From positions 162,432,886 through 162,496,885 of the forward strand of contig CM037879.1 in assembly GCA_021292165.1 (NCBI GenBank): a stretch of 64,000 nt of DNA, read 5' to 3'. The notes under the pieces were generated by a model, which searched no databases, was not told the DNA's origin, and was given only the letters and a program-made list of their open reading frames with translations. This document shows, in pieces, positions 22,828 to 34,900 of the stretch (position 1 is the first letter of the stretch; each line of letters begins with the position of its first letter). A program made the position numbers and the translations under genes. This DNA comes from Shinisaurus crocodilurus. Lineage: Eukaryota > Chordata > Lepidosauria > Squamata > Shinisauridae.

Positions 22828-23108
22828 AAGCTGCAATGTTTCTCCCCCACATCTAATCTTGATTAGGTGATGCTGATTTTTATCTACTGATTTAAAATCA
22901 AAAGCAAAAGTCTACGCTGGACAGTTCCTTGCTTCTGCAAATGTCAGAGCTTTTCTATAAGAGGTTAACCACAAAACTCAATACAAAGTTTCTTGGATAA
23001 ACTACGCACTACATTTAATATGTAGCATGTAGGTGATCATACCTTTTTCTTTTACTTTTATGTAAGCACTTACGGAAAAGTCAAATAAAACATTATAATC
23101 ACTTACAT

Positions 23109-23160
23109 CAGGGATGGGCAACTTGTGGCCCTCCAGATGTTTTGGCCTACAACTCTCCCA
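23109..23160. mobile_element. Half palindrome of the 'ctccagatgttttgg' hAT group
   Basis: It starts cagggatgggcaacttgtgg and runs to the middle of the arm only. It matches the left arm of 12881-13009. Confidence 0.65.
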
Positions 23161-23254
23161 TAGTTGTGTATGTGTATGTGCACCCATAGTTGTCAGTCAC
23201 TCATTTGTGGCATGGAACCCGGTCCTCTTTTCATTGCATAGCACTTCTGTTGTA

Positions 23255-23440
23255 AGGATATTAATAGATTCATAGATTCATAGAGTTGGAAGGAGCCTAC
23301 AAGGCTACTGAGTCCAACCCCCTGCTCAATGCAGGAAATTAGAGGAGGGGTCTCCCATCCAAGTAATAACCAGGCCTGACCCTGCTTAGCTTTCCACACT
23401 CAGACAAGCTGAGCCAGCGTGAGCCACAGGCCTGTATCAT
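23255..23440 (-). mobile_element. 5S rRNA-derived SINE with CR1 tail
   Basis: This is the minus-strand copy of the 16450-16618 family. Read on the minus strand, it has the 'gctcagcttgtctgag' head, box A and box C of 5S, and a CR1 tail ending in repeats of tctatgaa. It is nearly complete. Confidence 0.85.
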
Positions 23441-23989
23441 TCTCCAAAGTTCTTTGGTGGAGCATGCAACAAACCGCCGGAACCCTGAGGAGCAGCTTGT
23501 TTTCATGGCATGCCCCCTCCTGTCTCTCACTAGGAGGAGGAACGACTCTTATTACGTCAAACAACTGAACTCCAACAATAGCGGAGAGCGGGTATGAAGA
23601 ACAGGGCCTCCATTCTCTATGTTGTGGCACAACTACCAGAGGTGCCTATTGGATAATGGGCGAGACATTTTTAAGAATGAGTGAATGACACAACTCTTCT
23701 CCTGTTCCCCTCCATAATACCCATTCATGTTGTCACCTTTAAAACCTTTTAAAAAAAAATAAATCCAAAACAGTCTTTCTTGCTGTGCCATGCCACTGGA
23801 GCATGAGATTTTTCATATAGCCTCCCCACACCACCCACACAATGTGGCAAAAATGTAAGGCCATGCCTGACAGCAGTATATTGCCATGTCCCTAAGGACA
23901 CTCAATAGGAACGAATTCCCATTAGGGTCAAAGAAAGTTACTTCCAAGTAAACATGCTTAGGAGGATCAGGCTCTAGAGGTGCCCTTCC

Positions 23990-24098
23990 AGAAGCAGAAG
24001 GGCTTCTTATGACTTAGGACGTAATCCATGCTGGTTGGGGAATGCTGGGAGTTGTAGAACTTTTTTCTGTCTAAACCTGCATAGGATTTTGCCCTTCG
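23990..24098. mobile_element. Fragment of the 'agacagaaaaaag' palindromic MITE
   Basis: The right arm ('gctgggagttgtagaactt', 'ttttctgtctaaacctgca') is present. The left arm is reduced. Confidence 0.5.
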
Positions 24099-25020
24099 TA
24101 TAAGATCCTTGCCCAGGAAAAGACAACTGAAATCCAGAAGTGTGCTTCCATTTGTGCAAGACATTTCACAATTTCTTGCACAGTGTCACGCAGTGCCTAT
24201 TGGATAGAATGATTCCTATTAGTGCCTATTGAAAGAATGATTCGTCAAAGCTAAAGAAGTGAGGACAATCAGTTAGAAGGGCCTCTTTCCTCTCAAGCGT
24301 TCCCTAATACTTGATGGTAAGACTAAAAAAAAAAATTGAAATTGGGGTGAAGAGTCATGGAATTAATTTTGTCTAGAGTGGTTGTGCCTTCTTCCCTCGA
24401 GCCCGTTCAGATAAGCTTTGTGCCTGGTACCTATCAGGCACGATTTCGCCTTCCATTAGTGAATGAATGAGAAATCTATGGAATGTGTGAAAAGAGTTAG
24501 GGGGCGGGAGGGAACTGATGCGGGTAGGTGATACTTTTCTTAGTAGAAGCAGGTCACACGCCTCCTGACTTGGACCGTGCTTGCTGGCTCTTTCTCCATC
24601 CGTTCCTTTTTGTTCCTCACTTGGGATTTGCTGGGTAGTAGAATGCCTCTTTGCCTGGCTCCATATAGAGCCTAAATGGAATTTGGGCAGGGTGGTACAG
24701 ACATCGCCGGCAGAGACCACAATCACTGACTATCCCTTTCAGTGTGGTCTTATGACCAAGAGCCCACTTCATTATATATTGCAGAAGGGGGATAGACCAA
24801 AAACCAGACATAGGTCTAACTGGAGCACAGCTGAAAGACGCTGCAACACAATCCAACACAGCTTACGGTAAGTACCGGTACATTGGAAGAACTTGCTCTC
24901 CAGGGGGGAAGAAGCACACAGCGTATAGATGTGTGCGTAAAATTCTGAAACAGAACCAGGTGTCGTATTCCTGAATGTGTGCATTCGCATTGTGTAGAGA
25001 GAACAGTCAAGGGCTTTTAC
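24099..25020. other. Intergenic upstream of SERPINE3, no gene seen
   Basis: I find no recognisable exon. A non-coding 5' exon of SERPINE3 could lie here, since the first coding exon starts behind an apparent acceptor, but the sequence does not identify one. Confidence 0.3.
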
Positions 25021-25024
25021 GCTT

Positions 25025-25345
25025 AGTTTGTAACAAACAAAGGTAGCTGTGCTGGTCCATGAGAAAATAATCCAGGATCCACAGTTGGGCAATACCTTTA
25101 TTAGGACCAACCAAAATGCCATAAAATTGTGCAAGCTTTTGAGTTCTCCAGAACTCTTTTCATCAGGCTAGGTGGTACAAAAAGCAGGGGATGGGGGAAG
25201 AAGCAGGGGATAGGGGACGTTTCTTCCTCCATCCCTTGCTTTTTGTACCACCTAGCCTGATGAAGAGTTCTGGAGAACTCAGAAGCTTGCACAATTTTGT
25301 GGAATTTTAGTTGATGTTAATAAAGGTATTGCCTAACAGTGGATT
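25025..25345. repeat. Inverted pair of a dispersed repeat
   Basis: A segment with 'ttgtgcaagcttttgagttc' and 'catcaggctaggtggtac' is followed by its reverse complement ('gtaccacctagcctgatga', 'gcttgcacaattttgtgg'). The centre is near 25195 and is G-rich. The same unit, single and diverged, occurs at 53365-53480. The pair could form a stem of more than 100 bp. Confidence 0.7.
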
Positions 25346-25625
25346 CTAGATTTCTTTCTTACTCATTATCCTTTATTTTCTGGGAGCAATGTAACACATG
25401 TGGGCGCACACACACACAAACAAACATACTTGCCTTTGTACCAAACGTTACTAATTCAAAGTGAATATATTTTCAGTGTGTACAATCTGACTGATGAAAT
25501 GCCCTGGGAAACCTTCCTTATGTTTGACATAGTAGGAAGACTTTTGCCCATGACAAATCTTATGTCAGAATATGGTTCAGTTGTCATTTGTGTCAGTAAC
25601 CGAGTTTCCCCATTGCTGCTTGCAG

Positions 25626-25924
25626 GTGCGGCCAACTTTGGGCAGTGGATCCCTCTGCCTCCATGCTGTCCCTTTCCATCACAACCCTTCTTCTGTCACT
25701 TTGCTCTTTGAACATTGGAGGCTGCAAGCACTGCAATGACCCGAAGAACCTGAAAATGGAGTTTGCCCTCACTCTTTACCAACGCTTGGCAGAACTGGAT
25801 GATAACGGAACCAACTTCGTCGTCTCCCCAGCAAGTGTTTCTCTATCCTTGGAACTTCTGCAGTTTGGAGCTCAAGGGAACACCTTTGCCCAGCTGAAGC
25901 ACGCTCTGGGATACAGCACTCGTG
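25626..25924 (+). CDS. SERPINE3: SERPINE3 exon with start codon (CDS from 25663)
   Basis: The acceptor 'ccattgctgcttgcag' precedes 25626, so an upstream non-coding exon is likely. ATG at 25663 opens a signal peptide (MLSLSITTLLLSLCSL) followed by the serpin helix A segment FALTLYQRL and the strand/helix B segment NFVVSPASVSLSLELLQFGA. The donor is cgtg/gtaagg; phase 1. Residues 1-87. Confidence 0.93.
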
Positions 25925-28900
25925 GTAAGGTGTCATCTGAGAAATTTGCTTTTCAGTGAGCATTGCATGCCATCATCAAATTCATCTTACAGCTTTGAGT
26001 GACTTGGGAGAAAGCATATAAATAAAAACAAACTCTGCCCCCCAAAAATTCTCTCTGTTAATGGTATATTTGCCAACATCATATTTCCTTTCAGAATCAG
26101 TCTCTAGGACTGCAATCCTATGCACACTTACGTGGGAGTAAAATCCATTTAACTCAATGGAGTTTACTTCTGAGTAGAAATGCAAAGGATTGTGTGTAAG
26201 GGCACAATCCTATGCATGTTTAGACAGAAAAAAGTCCTACAGCTCCCAGCATTCCTCAGCCAGCATGGCTGGCTGGGGGATGCTTGGAGTTGTAGGATTT
26301 TTTTTCTGTCTAAACATGATAGGATTGTGCTCTAAAAGTCTCAAAATCTAAATGTTAGATTTTTAAAGTTCTGCTGCCATTGCAATGAAAAGCACCTTTT
26401 TACCCTTTGATAAAATCACGTGCCATTTATAGAGTTCACGTGCCATTTATACAAAAACAAACAAACAAAAGCCAGTGTGGTGTAGTGGTGAGAATGTTGG
26501 GCTGGGACTTGGGAGATCCGGGTTCTAGTCCCTGCTCGGCCATGAAACTCACTAGGTGACTTTGGGCCAGTCACTGACTCCCAGCCTAACCTACCTCACA
26601 GGGTTGTTGTAAGGATAACATGGAGAGGAGGAGGAGGAGGAGGAGGAGGAGGAGGATTATGTAAGCCACCTTGGGTTCCTTGCAGGAAAAAAGGTGGGGT
26701 ATAAATATAATAAACAAACAACAACAACAAAACACCCACTCCGCTTTCCATATCTTGTAAGCATTACACATGGTTCAAGGCTGAAACAAGATACGTGGTC
26801 TTTGACAATATGTAAGAATCCTTGCTTTTTTTGTACAGATTGACTCTCGAACAAGAGCTGTCAAAATGGTCTTAGCAAACTCCTTTGCTAGATGTCTTGT
26901 GGAATTGGTGCACCTTCCTAACACCTGCTCTCCACTCCATTTTAACCCATTTATCTGTACGGGAGCTGATGTGTCTTAGGGCATAGATCTGGGGGGGGGG
27001 GGATCAGAAGAGTACAGCAGATAACTGAGGAGTGAGACAAAGGAAAATAGTAAGCTGCCTTGGTCCATCTAGCCCAGTATTGTCAACACTGGCTGGCAGC
27101 AGCTCTCCTGGGTTTCAGCCAGGAATTTCTCCAGCCTTTCCTGGAGATGCCAGGGATTGAACCTGGAACCTTTTGCATGCAAAGCATGTGCTCTACGACT
27201 GAGCTATGGCCCCTTCTCTGAAATGGGCATCTAAAGATTGTAGGGTTGGCAATTAACAACAATTAACAATGTTGGACGGCATTATTTTTTACCATTGTGT
27301 TTTCTCTGTTGTTCAAGAAATTGATAACCCAAAGGAATCTCTTGTACCTAGATCAGGACACGCAGGACTTTTTGCGCACTGTTTACAAAGAGGTGGCCAA
27401 CTCAAGCCAAGGCCCCATAGCAGAGCTGGCCTGCGCCCTCTTTGTTCAAGCCGGAATTCACCTTTCACCTCAGTTCGTTCAGCATGCGGAGTTCTGGGCA
27501 AACAGCACAGTGCAGCAAACTAATTTCAGCGAGCCTAACAGGACCGCGGCACAGATCAGTGAGTGGATTGCCACAAGCATTGGAGGTAAAGTGACAATGA
27601 CTCCATGTTGTACCATGCAGCTTTTGAATGGACATGTTTAGCACCAGGTATTTTGAGACCCCAGCCAAGCACACCCCAGGGCCACCCTCACTTTGGAACT
27701 GACGTTGAGGAGAGGCACCATGGGAAGGTACCCGCTGTCATTGTAGGAACGGAGGAAGCTGCCTCATGCTGAGTCAGACTGCTGGTCTTTCATGCTCAGT
27801 ACTGCCAACACAGACTGGCAGCAGCAGCTCTTCAGAGATTCAAATTCAAAAAGAGAGCCAGTGTTGCATAGTGGTTAGTGCTGGACTGGGACTCGGGAGA
27901 TCTGGGTTCTAGTTCCCACTCATCAAGTCACTGGGTGACTTTGGGCCAGTCACTGACTCTCAGCCTAACCTACCTCACAGGGTTGTTCTGAGGATAAAAT
28001 GGAGAAGAGGGGAGGATTATGTAAGCCACCTTGGGTTCATATGAATATAATAACACATAATACAAATGGAGCCTTTCCCAGCCTGACCTGGAGATGCTGG
28101 GGATTGAACCTGGGATCTTCTGCATGCAAAGCAGGTGCCATATACCACAGTGCTATGTCCTGTCCCCTAATTTTTTTTTATGGATTTAATCTTTTATTTA
28201 AAATCTGTATATTCTGTACTATAACCATGTTCTCAGATCAGCTTACAACAAAGATCAAAACAAATTTATTCTTATTTATTTATTACAATTATTTATATGC
28301 CGCCTTTCAGGATACAAATCCTACCAAGGCGGCTTACAAGTAACATAAAAAATAATCACAATAAACATTATTAACTTCTTCTTTTTTAAAAAATAATCAG
28401 GATCCTTCCCACAGGGCAATTGGTGAAGATGGCCCTGAGGTCAGGGAGAGTCCAGCTGGAACAGGAGAACTGTCTGGAGAGTTACCCGTGTGTATCTCTC
28501 TCCCTCCCTCCTGGGATGGATACTTCCCACAGGAGTTGATGGTAGATGGCCCTGGGGCAGGGGGGAGGCAGCAGAGTGGGAGCCCAGCTGAAGTCTTCTT
28601 TGCCTACCTCTCTCCCTCTAAAAATTAAAAATGCATACAATAAATCCATAAAATGTATAAGGACTACATAAAACACGTAGCCCAGATAATGCTAATTAAG
28701 CATTACTGTGGCTGAATATATAGGGGTTCAAACCCAGAGCTTTAAGAGCTAAGCACTCAAAGTCCTGGGCCTGGATGAATAAATCTGTCAGTTTTGCTTT
28801 CTCCCACATTTGATTATTTTTAATATCAAATTCTTTCCATCCTGAATAAAAAGAAATTTGCAAATGTGGGTAAATTCTTATAAAAAACAAACTGAAACAA

Positions 28901-31900
28901 AATTCTCACCCATCCCTAGCAACTTAAAAGGATCTAGCTGCACCTTATGAGATGGGACACCGTGCCCGGTTACCACTTTCTCTAACCATCCCTTTTTGGA
29001 GTTTGATTATTGAAGAAGCGGTGACCTCAACATCACTTCAAGGGCAATAGGATGAAAATGGGGTTCCTGGACCCCTTATCATTCTGATTTCTGAGCTGGA
29101 TATCCGGTCTTTGAACTTTGTTTGTGGCTTTGCTTTAGGCCAGATGTTTTATTGCTGGTGTTTGCTGATTTTATTAATTTTTGCTGTGATAAAACTGTTA
29201 CTATGTGGTATTTTATTGTTCTAAGCTGCCTTAGGAGGGCTCCAGTCCTAAAGGCGGCCTAGAAATAAAATATACTGTAAATGAATTAATGAATGAATAA
29301 AATTGCTTTATTTATGCCTGGTGATCAACAGGAGAATTGTACCCTATTGGTCCTATTATGTTTTTATTATTATTTTTATTTATTTATTTATTTATATTAT
29401 TTTATTGAATTTTCCAAAACAAAAACAAATCGTATTTGGCTTCCGCCTCATTGTCTAACAAACATTACCAGTCCTTATCCAATCTAAGTTTTCTCTATTT
29501 TCACAGAAAAAAATTCTATCACCTTTACTAATATTCAAAAATCAAAACCCGAAATTATTACTGTAAGTCACTTTATTAAGTGACTTAATGGTCCTATTGC
29601 ATTTTTCAGTGGCCTTCGTCACTTGCGACATGACATGACTGGTGGACCTGACAAGTAAGATTACTTTCTAAATTGCTGTAAGCAGGGCCAGAAAATATGG
29701 TGCGTGTTAAAAACAAACATGAAGTCCCTTCAAAGTCTGAATAATGTTTTCAGATATAGAAGGATAAATGTGTCAAATTCAAATTTGCTTCAGCAATAGC
29801 CATTATTATTTTGCTCTCTCTCCTTTGCAGACGGAGAAACAAATTGTCTGGCCTTGGAAACCGTTGATTCCCCCTTTAGCCAGATAGCTGTAGTGAGCAC
29901 CATGTACTTCAAAAGCATTTGGCAAAGGAAATTTACTTTCACAGATACTCAGACCTTGTCCTTTACCACTACAGAAGGTATCTCCCTGAAAGTGCCTACT
30001 ATGTATCTCAGCACGGAAGTCAATTACGGTAATTATATCAGTCTTGATTCAACCACAGCGACCTGAAAAATTCTGTTCTCGTGCAGAAATAGGTTCCAAC
30101 ACATGGATGTTGTGTGAAGAAGCAAACTGGAAGGGGGGGGGGAACCCACACAGAGCATGCAATGGGGCAAGCTATGCTCCTGTAGTACTATTTTGTACAA
30201 ATTAATTTACGTAAATATAAATGGGTTGGATCCAGACTTAGTTATACTTAGAGTAGGCTGACTGAAATCAAAGGGACTTAAGTATGACTAACTTTAAGTT
30301 TGGCCTAGTCTGGATCGATTTGACTGTAAACTTTGTAAAGAGAAGGGGGGGAATGTCACTGCACTCACTTCCCCTTCCTTGTCTTTCTTGCAATCATAGC
30401 ACTGAGGTTTTTGGGAAATAGCCATGCTTTGTTTATTCTGGGAGGAGCCACCTTAACCTTTCAGGACAGAGCAGTCACTCTCAGAATAAACAAGACATGC
30501 TTGTTTCTCAAAAACCTTGATCCTACTATGCTTGCTACTCAGCTATATCAACTGAGCATTGCCTTCACTCTGAACTGGCTTCATGACGTTGTGGTTATGT
30601 GACATCATCACGCTGGCTGCATGATCCCTGATTGGCTGGAATCACATTGCCAGCAGAACTTCGTAAAAACAAAAATGGCACTAAACCAGCTGAAAGGGTC
30701 AGTGAACAGGCATGAAAAATTAGGCTTCAGGAAACATTTTGTGGACCTCTCCTCAAAAGCCCCTTTTTCATACCAAACATTTGGCACAGCCCTATTTCAA
30801 AGCACACAAAATGTTGGTTTGATAAGCTTGCATGTCCAAGAATAAATGTCAGCTAATGTATACCTCCCTCTAAACTTTAGAGGCAGATTGTACTTGGAAG
30901 TACAAGCTTCTTCCATTTTTAATCTTGTATGGATTACCAAAAGGGATAGAAACTTGCATTTTAAAAGGGAAAGCCATGGACTAATTTGAGTGTGCAAGTT
31001 TCAAGATTAGACAGTCCTTATGTGAGGACTGTTTCACCTCTGTTCGCACATAATCTGTTAGAAAGAACATCCATGTTAGAGCATCCTTGTGAAAAATTGC
31101 ATTTCTCACAGGAAAAACTTACAGCAGGGTTTAGAACTGACAATAAAAGATGGGGTCAAAGTTCTCATGGCACCTATACTGATTTTGCTTGCAAAAGAGT
31201 GCAGCTGCATGATTAAAATCATACCGTGACAACAACACACACTTGTAGTCAGAGTTGCAAGTTTAAGTCTGTTGCATATTATGATTTTCATCACAAATCC
31301 CTTCTGGTATACTCCAGTGGGGGGAAACTGTATTCAGAGGGAGAGAAAGCAGCAGTCGGGCACCCATCTATCATGCCTGGAAAATACAGCTCCAGCTGAG
31401 AGCCCCCTTCTCTCTGGCTACTGCTGAGGACTTCAGAGGAAGAGGAAGCAGCAGCAGCAGCAGTAGCAGCCCTTTGGTTGTGTTCAGATCCAACTTCCTG
31501 TGCTGCTGAACTTTGCAACCAAGAATCAAGTGCCTGAATTTACTCTTTATTCCTCCGCCCTCCCAATCTCCTTCCCTTTTGTGTCATGCCTTTTAGATTG
31601 TAAGCCTGCGGGCGTTATTTATTTATTTATTACATTTACACCCCGCCTTTTTTCCTGCAAGGAACCCAAGGTGGCTTACAGAATTCTCCTCCTCCTCTCC
31701 ACTTTATCCTCACAACAACACTGTGAGCTAGGTTAGGCTGAGAGTCAGTGACTGACCCAAAGTCACCCAGTGAGTTTCATGGCTGAGCAGGGACTAGAAC
31801 CCGGATCTCCCGAGTCCCAGTCCAACACTCTCACCACTACGCCACACTGGCTCTCGTAATTGTCTTTGTAAGCTGCTCTGGAAGCCATCTTGGCTGAAGG

Positions 31901-34900
31901 GTGGGATAAAAATGCTATAAATAAATAATATCCAAAGACCCGCTCAACTCACATGAGCTTTTGAATACTGTTCTGCTCGTGAATTTTACTCATTAGAATA
32001 CTCAGGGACATATACCTCAAAAACTAGAGCTAATGTAGTGTAGTGGCTAGAAGGCTGCACTGCAAATCAGGAAGTCCCTGGTTCGAATCTCAGCTCAGCC
32101 ATTAACTTACTAGGTGGCCTTAGGCAAGCCACTCTTTCTCAATCTCATCAATCCCCCTGTCTGCAATATGGGAGAGAGTGGTTGTTGTGGTAAGGATTAC
32201 AACTACCTAATGCATGTGAAGCGCTCTGAATACTTGAAAGCACTATACAAATGTTAAAGTTTATTACTACTACAAAATGTGCTCACTGATTCAACATCTC
32301 TGCTGCTTTTGTTGAAGAATACGAAGCACCACATTTGTTTCCCAACTTGCAGGTGAATTCCTAATGGACTCTCTGGAACGGATCAGTGTGGTTGAATTGC
32401 CCTTTTTGGGGGAGACGGTCAGTATGTTTGTGGTACTTCCATCCGACAGGAGAACATCTCTAGCCGAGATTGAGGCATACCTCTCAGCCCGAAACTTCCC
32501 ATTGTGGTCCAACAGCTTGAGAAGAACAAAGATGGATATCTTTCTCCCCAGGTAAAGGGTAAATGTGCATATAGCTGCATGACCGTTTTTATTACAACAG
32601 TTGGGGGGGGGGTTGTGTGTGGCAGGGTGCACATAAAAATTATGAATATGGTTGAGCGGTGGACAAAATGGTTATGGATTTGGGATTAGGAATATGGCTG
32701 GGGTGAGGATAGTGGGACCGAGAGATGTGAAGTGTGTTGTGATATATATCACTTCACCAGCTGTAGCACACTGTTTACACATGGAAAGAACAGAATGGCT
32801 GTAAACAAGTTTATTATGTCTTTCTGGGTTCTCGTGTTTTTCGCATGGGAAGCCTAGACCGTGGGAGCATTATGAGCTAGTCACATGGTTTGTATGTTCT
32901 GATGATGTGCTAACTTGTTTTTCTGTCTGAAGCCATCTTAGAGAGAGGCAGGATTGCTTTCTCTCTTCTTCTTTGTTCTTCTTGCTGGACTTTGTCACTG
33001 CAACAATGTAACTTCTTTGCTGAGGTGGAGTGAAGCTCAACTTACTCCACTTGCTATGTAATGCTTGCTATGCATTTATACGCTGCACATGGACTGTAAC
33101 TAGGAAATGTATACTCTGTAGAACTTTACTTGCTAAGTGAATAAACAGGTAGAATTAGACCTGTGGTGTTACAGAGTGTTTCCTGACTCCATGGATTAAT
33201 CTGCAAATGGGGAAGCTGGAAGCAAGTTGGATTACAGGCAGGCTGGGCTGGCATCTTCACAACACGCTGCACGCTGCGAAAAGGGGGGAGCTGAGATCTG
33301 GAAGATCTGTGTGTGGAATAACAGGCCTCTGCTAGCACACAGACAGGATTTTAAATCTCCCATGCGCACACACACTCTGCTGCTCACGCACACGCGCACC
33401 AACAAAGTGCACATAAGGGCTCCTTGGGCTTCAGACGATTCATTAGGCTTACAGGACTGTAATTTTAGGTTAGGAACAAGTCTAGGAAACCAGAAGCCCT
33501 TTTGGATGCAATTAGAGCCAAAAGCACATGAAACATTAAAAGGGAACAGTAGCAGGGTGTTGGGACCATGACTACCATTTGTACACCTCCAAAGCCCAAC
33601 CAGAGACATTTCTTTTGGTTCTGCCATAATTATGGTGTGGAAAAATCATAGTGCTGGCTCCAGGCTTTTGCAGGCCCTTGGGCAAGACACCCTCAGTGGG
33701 GCCCTTCCCGCAGTGACTCGGCCTTCTCACCACCATTGTGCTCCTCATCTTCTCTCTCATCATGGCTACCACTTGCTTGATTAATGGGCAGAGAGCCAGT
33801 GAGCAGTGGCAACTACTGCTCCTCCTTTTCACCACCACCGGTGTCTGGGCTAGAGCGAGAAGCCAGTGAAGAAGGTAGGTTGCAATGGTGAAGAGGAGGA
33901 GCAAGTCCATGGGGCTCTTGTTAGTTGGACCCTGCTGGCATGCGGGTCCTCAGCAGGTGCCCAGCCATACCTACCCTGGACACCAGGAGGCAGATTCCAA
34001 CTTTGTCTGCATAATAAAGGCAATTTGTAGACTGGCCCACCTGCAAGGACAGAAATGTGTAGAATTTTAAAAGTACAGAATGAAAACATGAAAGGGGGGC
34101 TCTATAGGGGCTAAGGGAGCCTGGCTGACATTATCATAATATCAGTTGAGAAAGAGGAGCTTGCAAGAGGAGAGAAATGGCATGGCAGAAGGGAAGGTGA
34201 GCAAGGAGAAGCCACACTTAAGTCTAGATGTACCGTAATGACCAAGACATGGACTAGGGTTTAGCACTAGGTACAGAAATAAAAGGTTGCATCTTGGAGT
34301 TGGAGACACTGAAAAAGAAGTGACAGGATTGATCAGACTATCTGTGTGCATCTGATTTATTGGTTGTACCAGAGAAAAAGGCACATCCTCCAGACTTGCC
34401 TTGCCTTATGTTTAATGGAGCACAGGAAACTGAAAGAACATGAAAGCCATGGCCTTATATTCCTATAGGCAAATGAGTTACAAAAAAAAGCAAAACAAAA
34501 ATGGGGCGGTTTGTGAGTGGTGTGTCTAAAAATGTCCATCCACCATCTTTTCAGGTTCAGAATTCACAACCACTTGGACCTAAAAATGGTTTTACCTGCA
34601 TTAGGAATTACAGACATGTTTGATCCAACTGAGGCTGATTTTAAAGGCATTTCAGGTAACTCCACTACTTGTCTAACATGCTTGATCAATGTATAAGGTT
34701 ACCTTACAGTTCATATTTTGTGTCAATGATCCAGCACAACAAATCTTCTAACTGGAGTTCTGGGACGGTGAAACAGCAACCACAAGGCTCCCAATCCAGA
34801 GGGAGATGTGCTAGGTCCTGAGAGAGATCCCCAGAATAACCCTTATGTTCTGTCCCTCCACTCCATCCTGGGGCTTAATTTCAGCCTCCACTAACTAAAT

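Noticed and set aside
25645..25662. Upstream GTG extension of the SERPINE3 reading frame
   Set aside because: It is not an ATG, and the hydrophobic signal peptide begins properly at ATG 25663.
26470..26715. tRNA gene in SERPINE3 intron 1
   Set aside because: Pol III boxes are retained but no cloverleaf can be drawn; the body and tail are those of a repeated SINE.
27030..27216. tRNA-Ala gene on the minus strand
   Set aside because: Boxes A and B are present, but the acceptor stem is not completed and the sequence continues into a SINE body.
27318..27351. Earlier acceptor (ttcaag) for SERPINE3 coding exon 2
   Set aside because: It would put the exon in a frame with no serpin similarity; the tacctag acceptor gives the conserved DFLRTVY frame.
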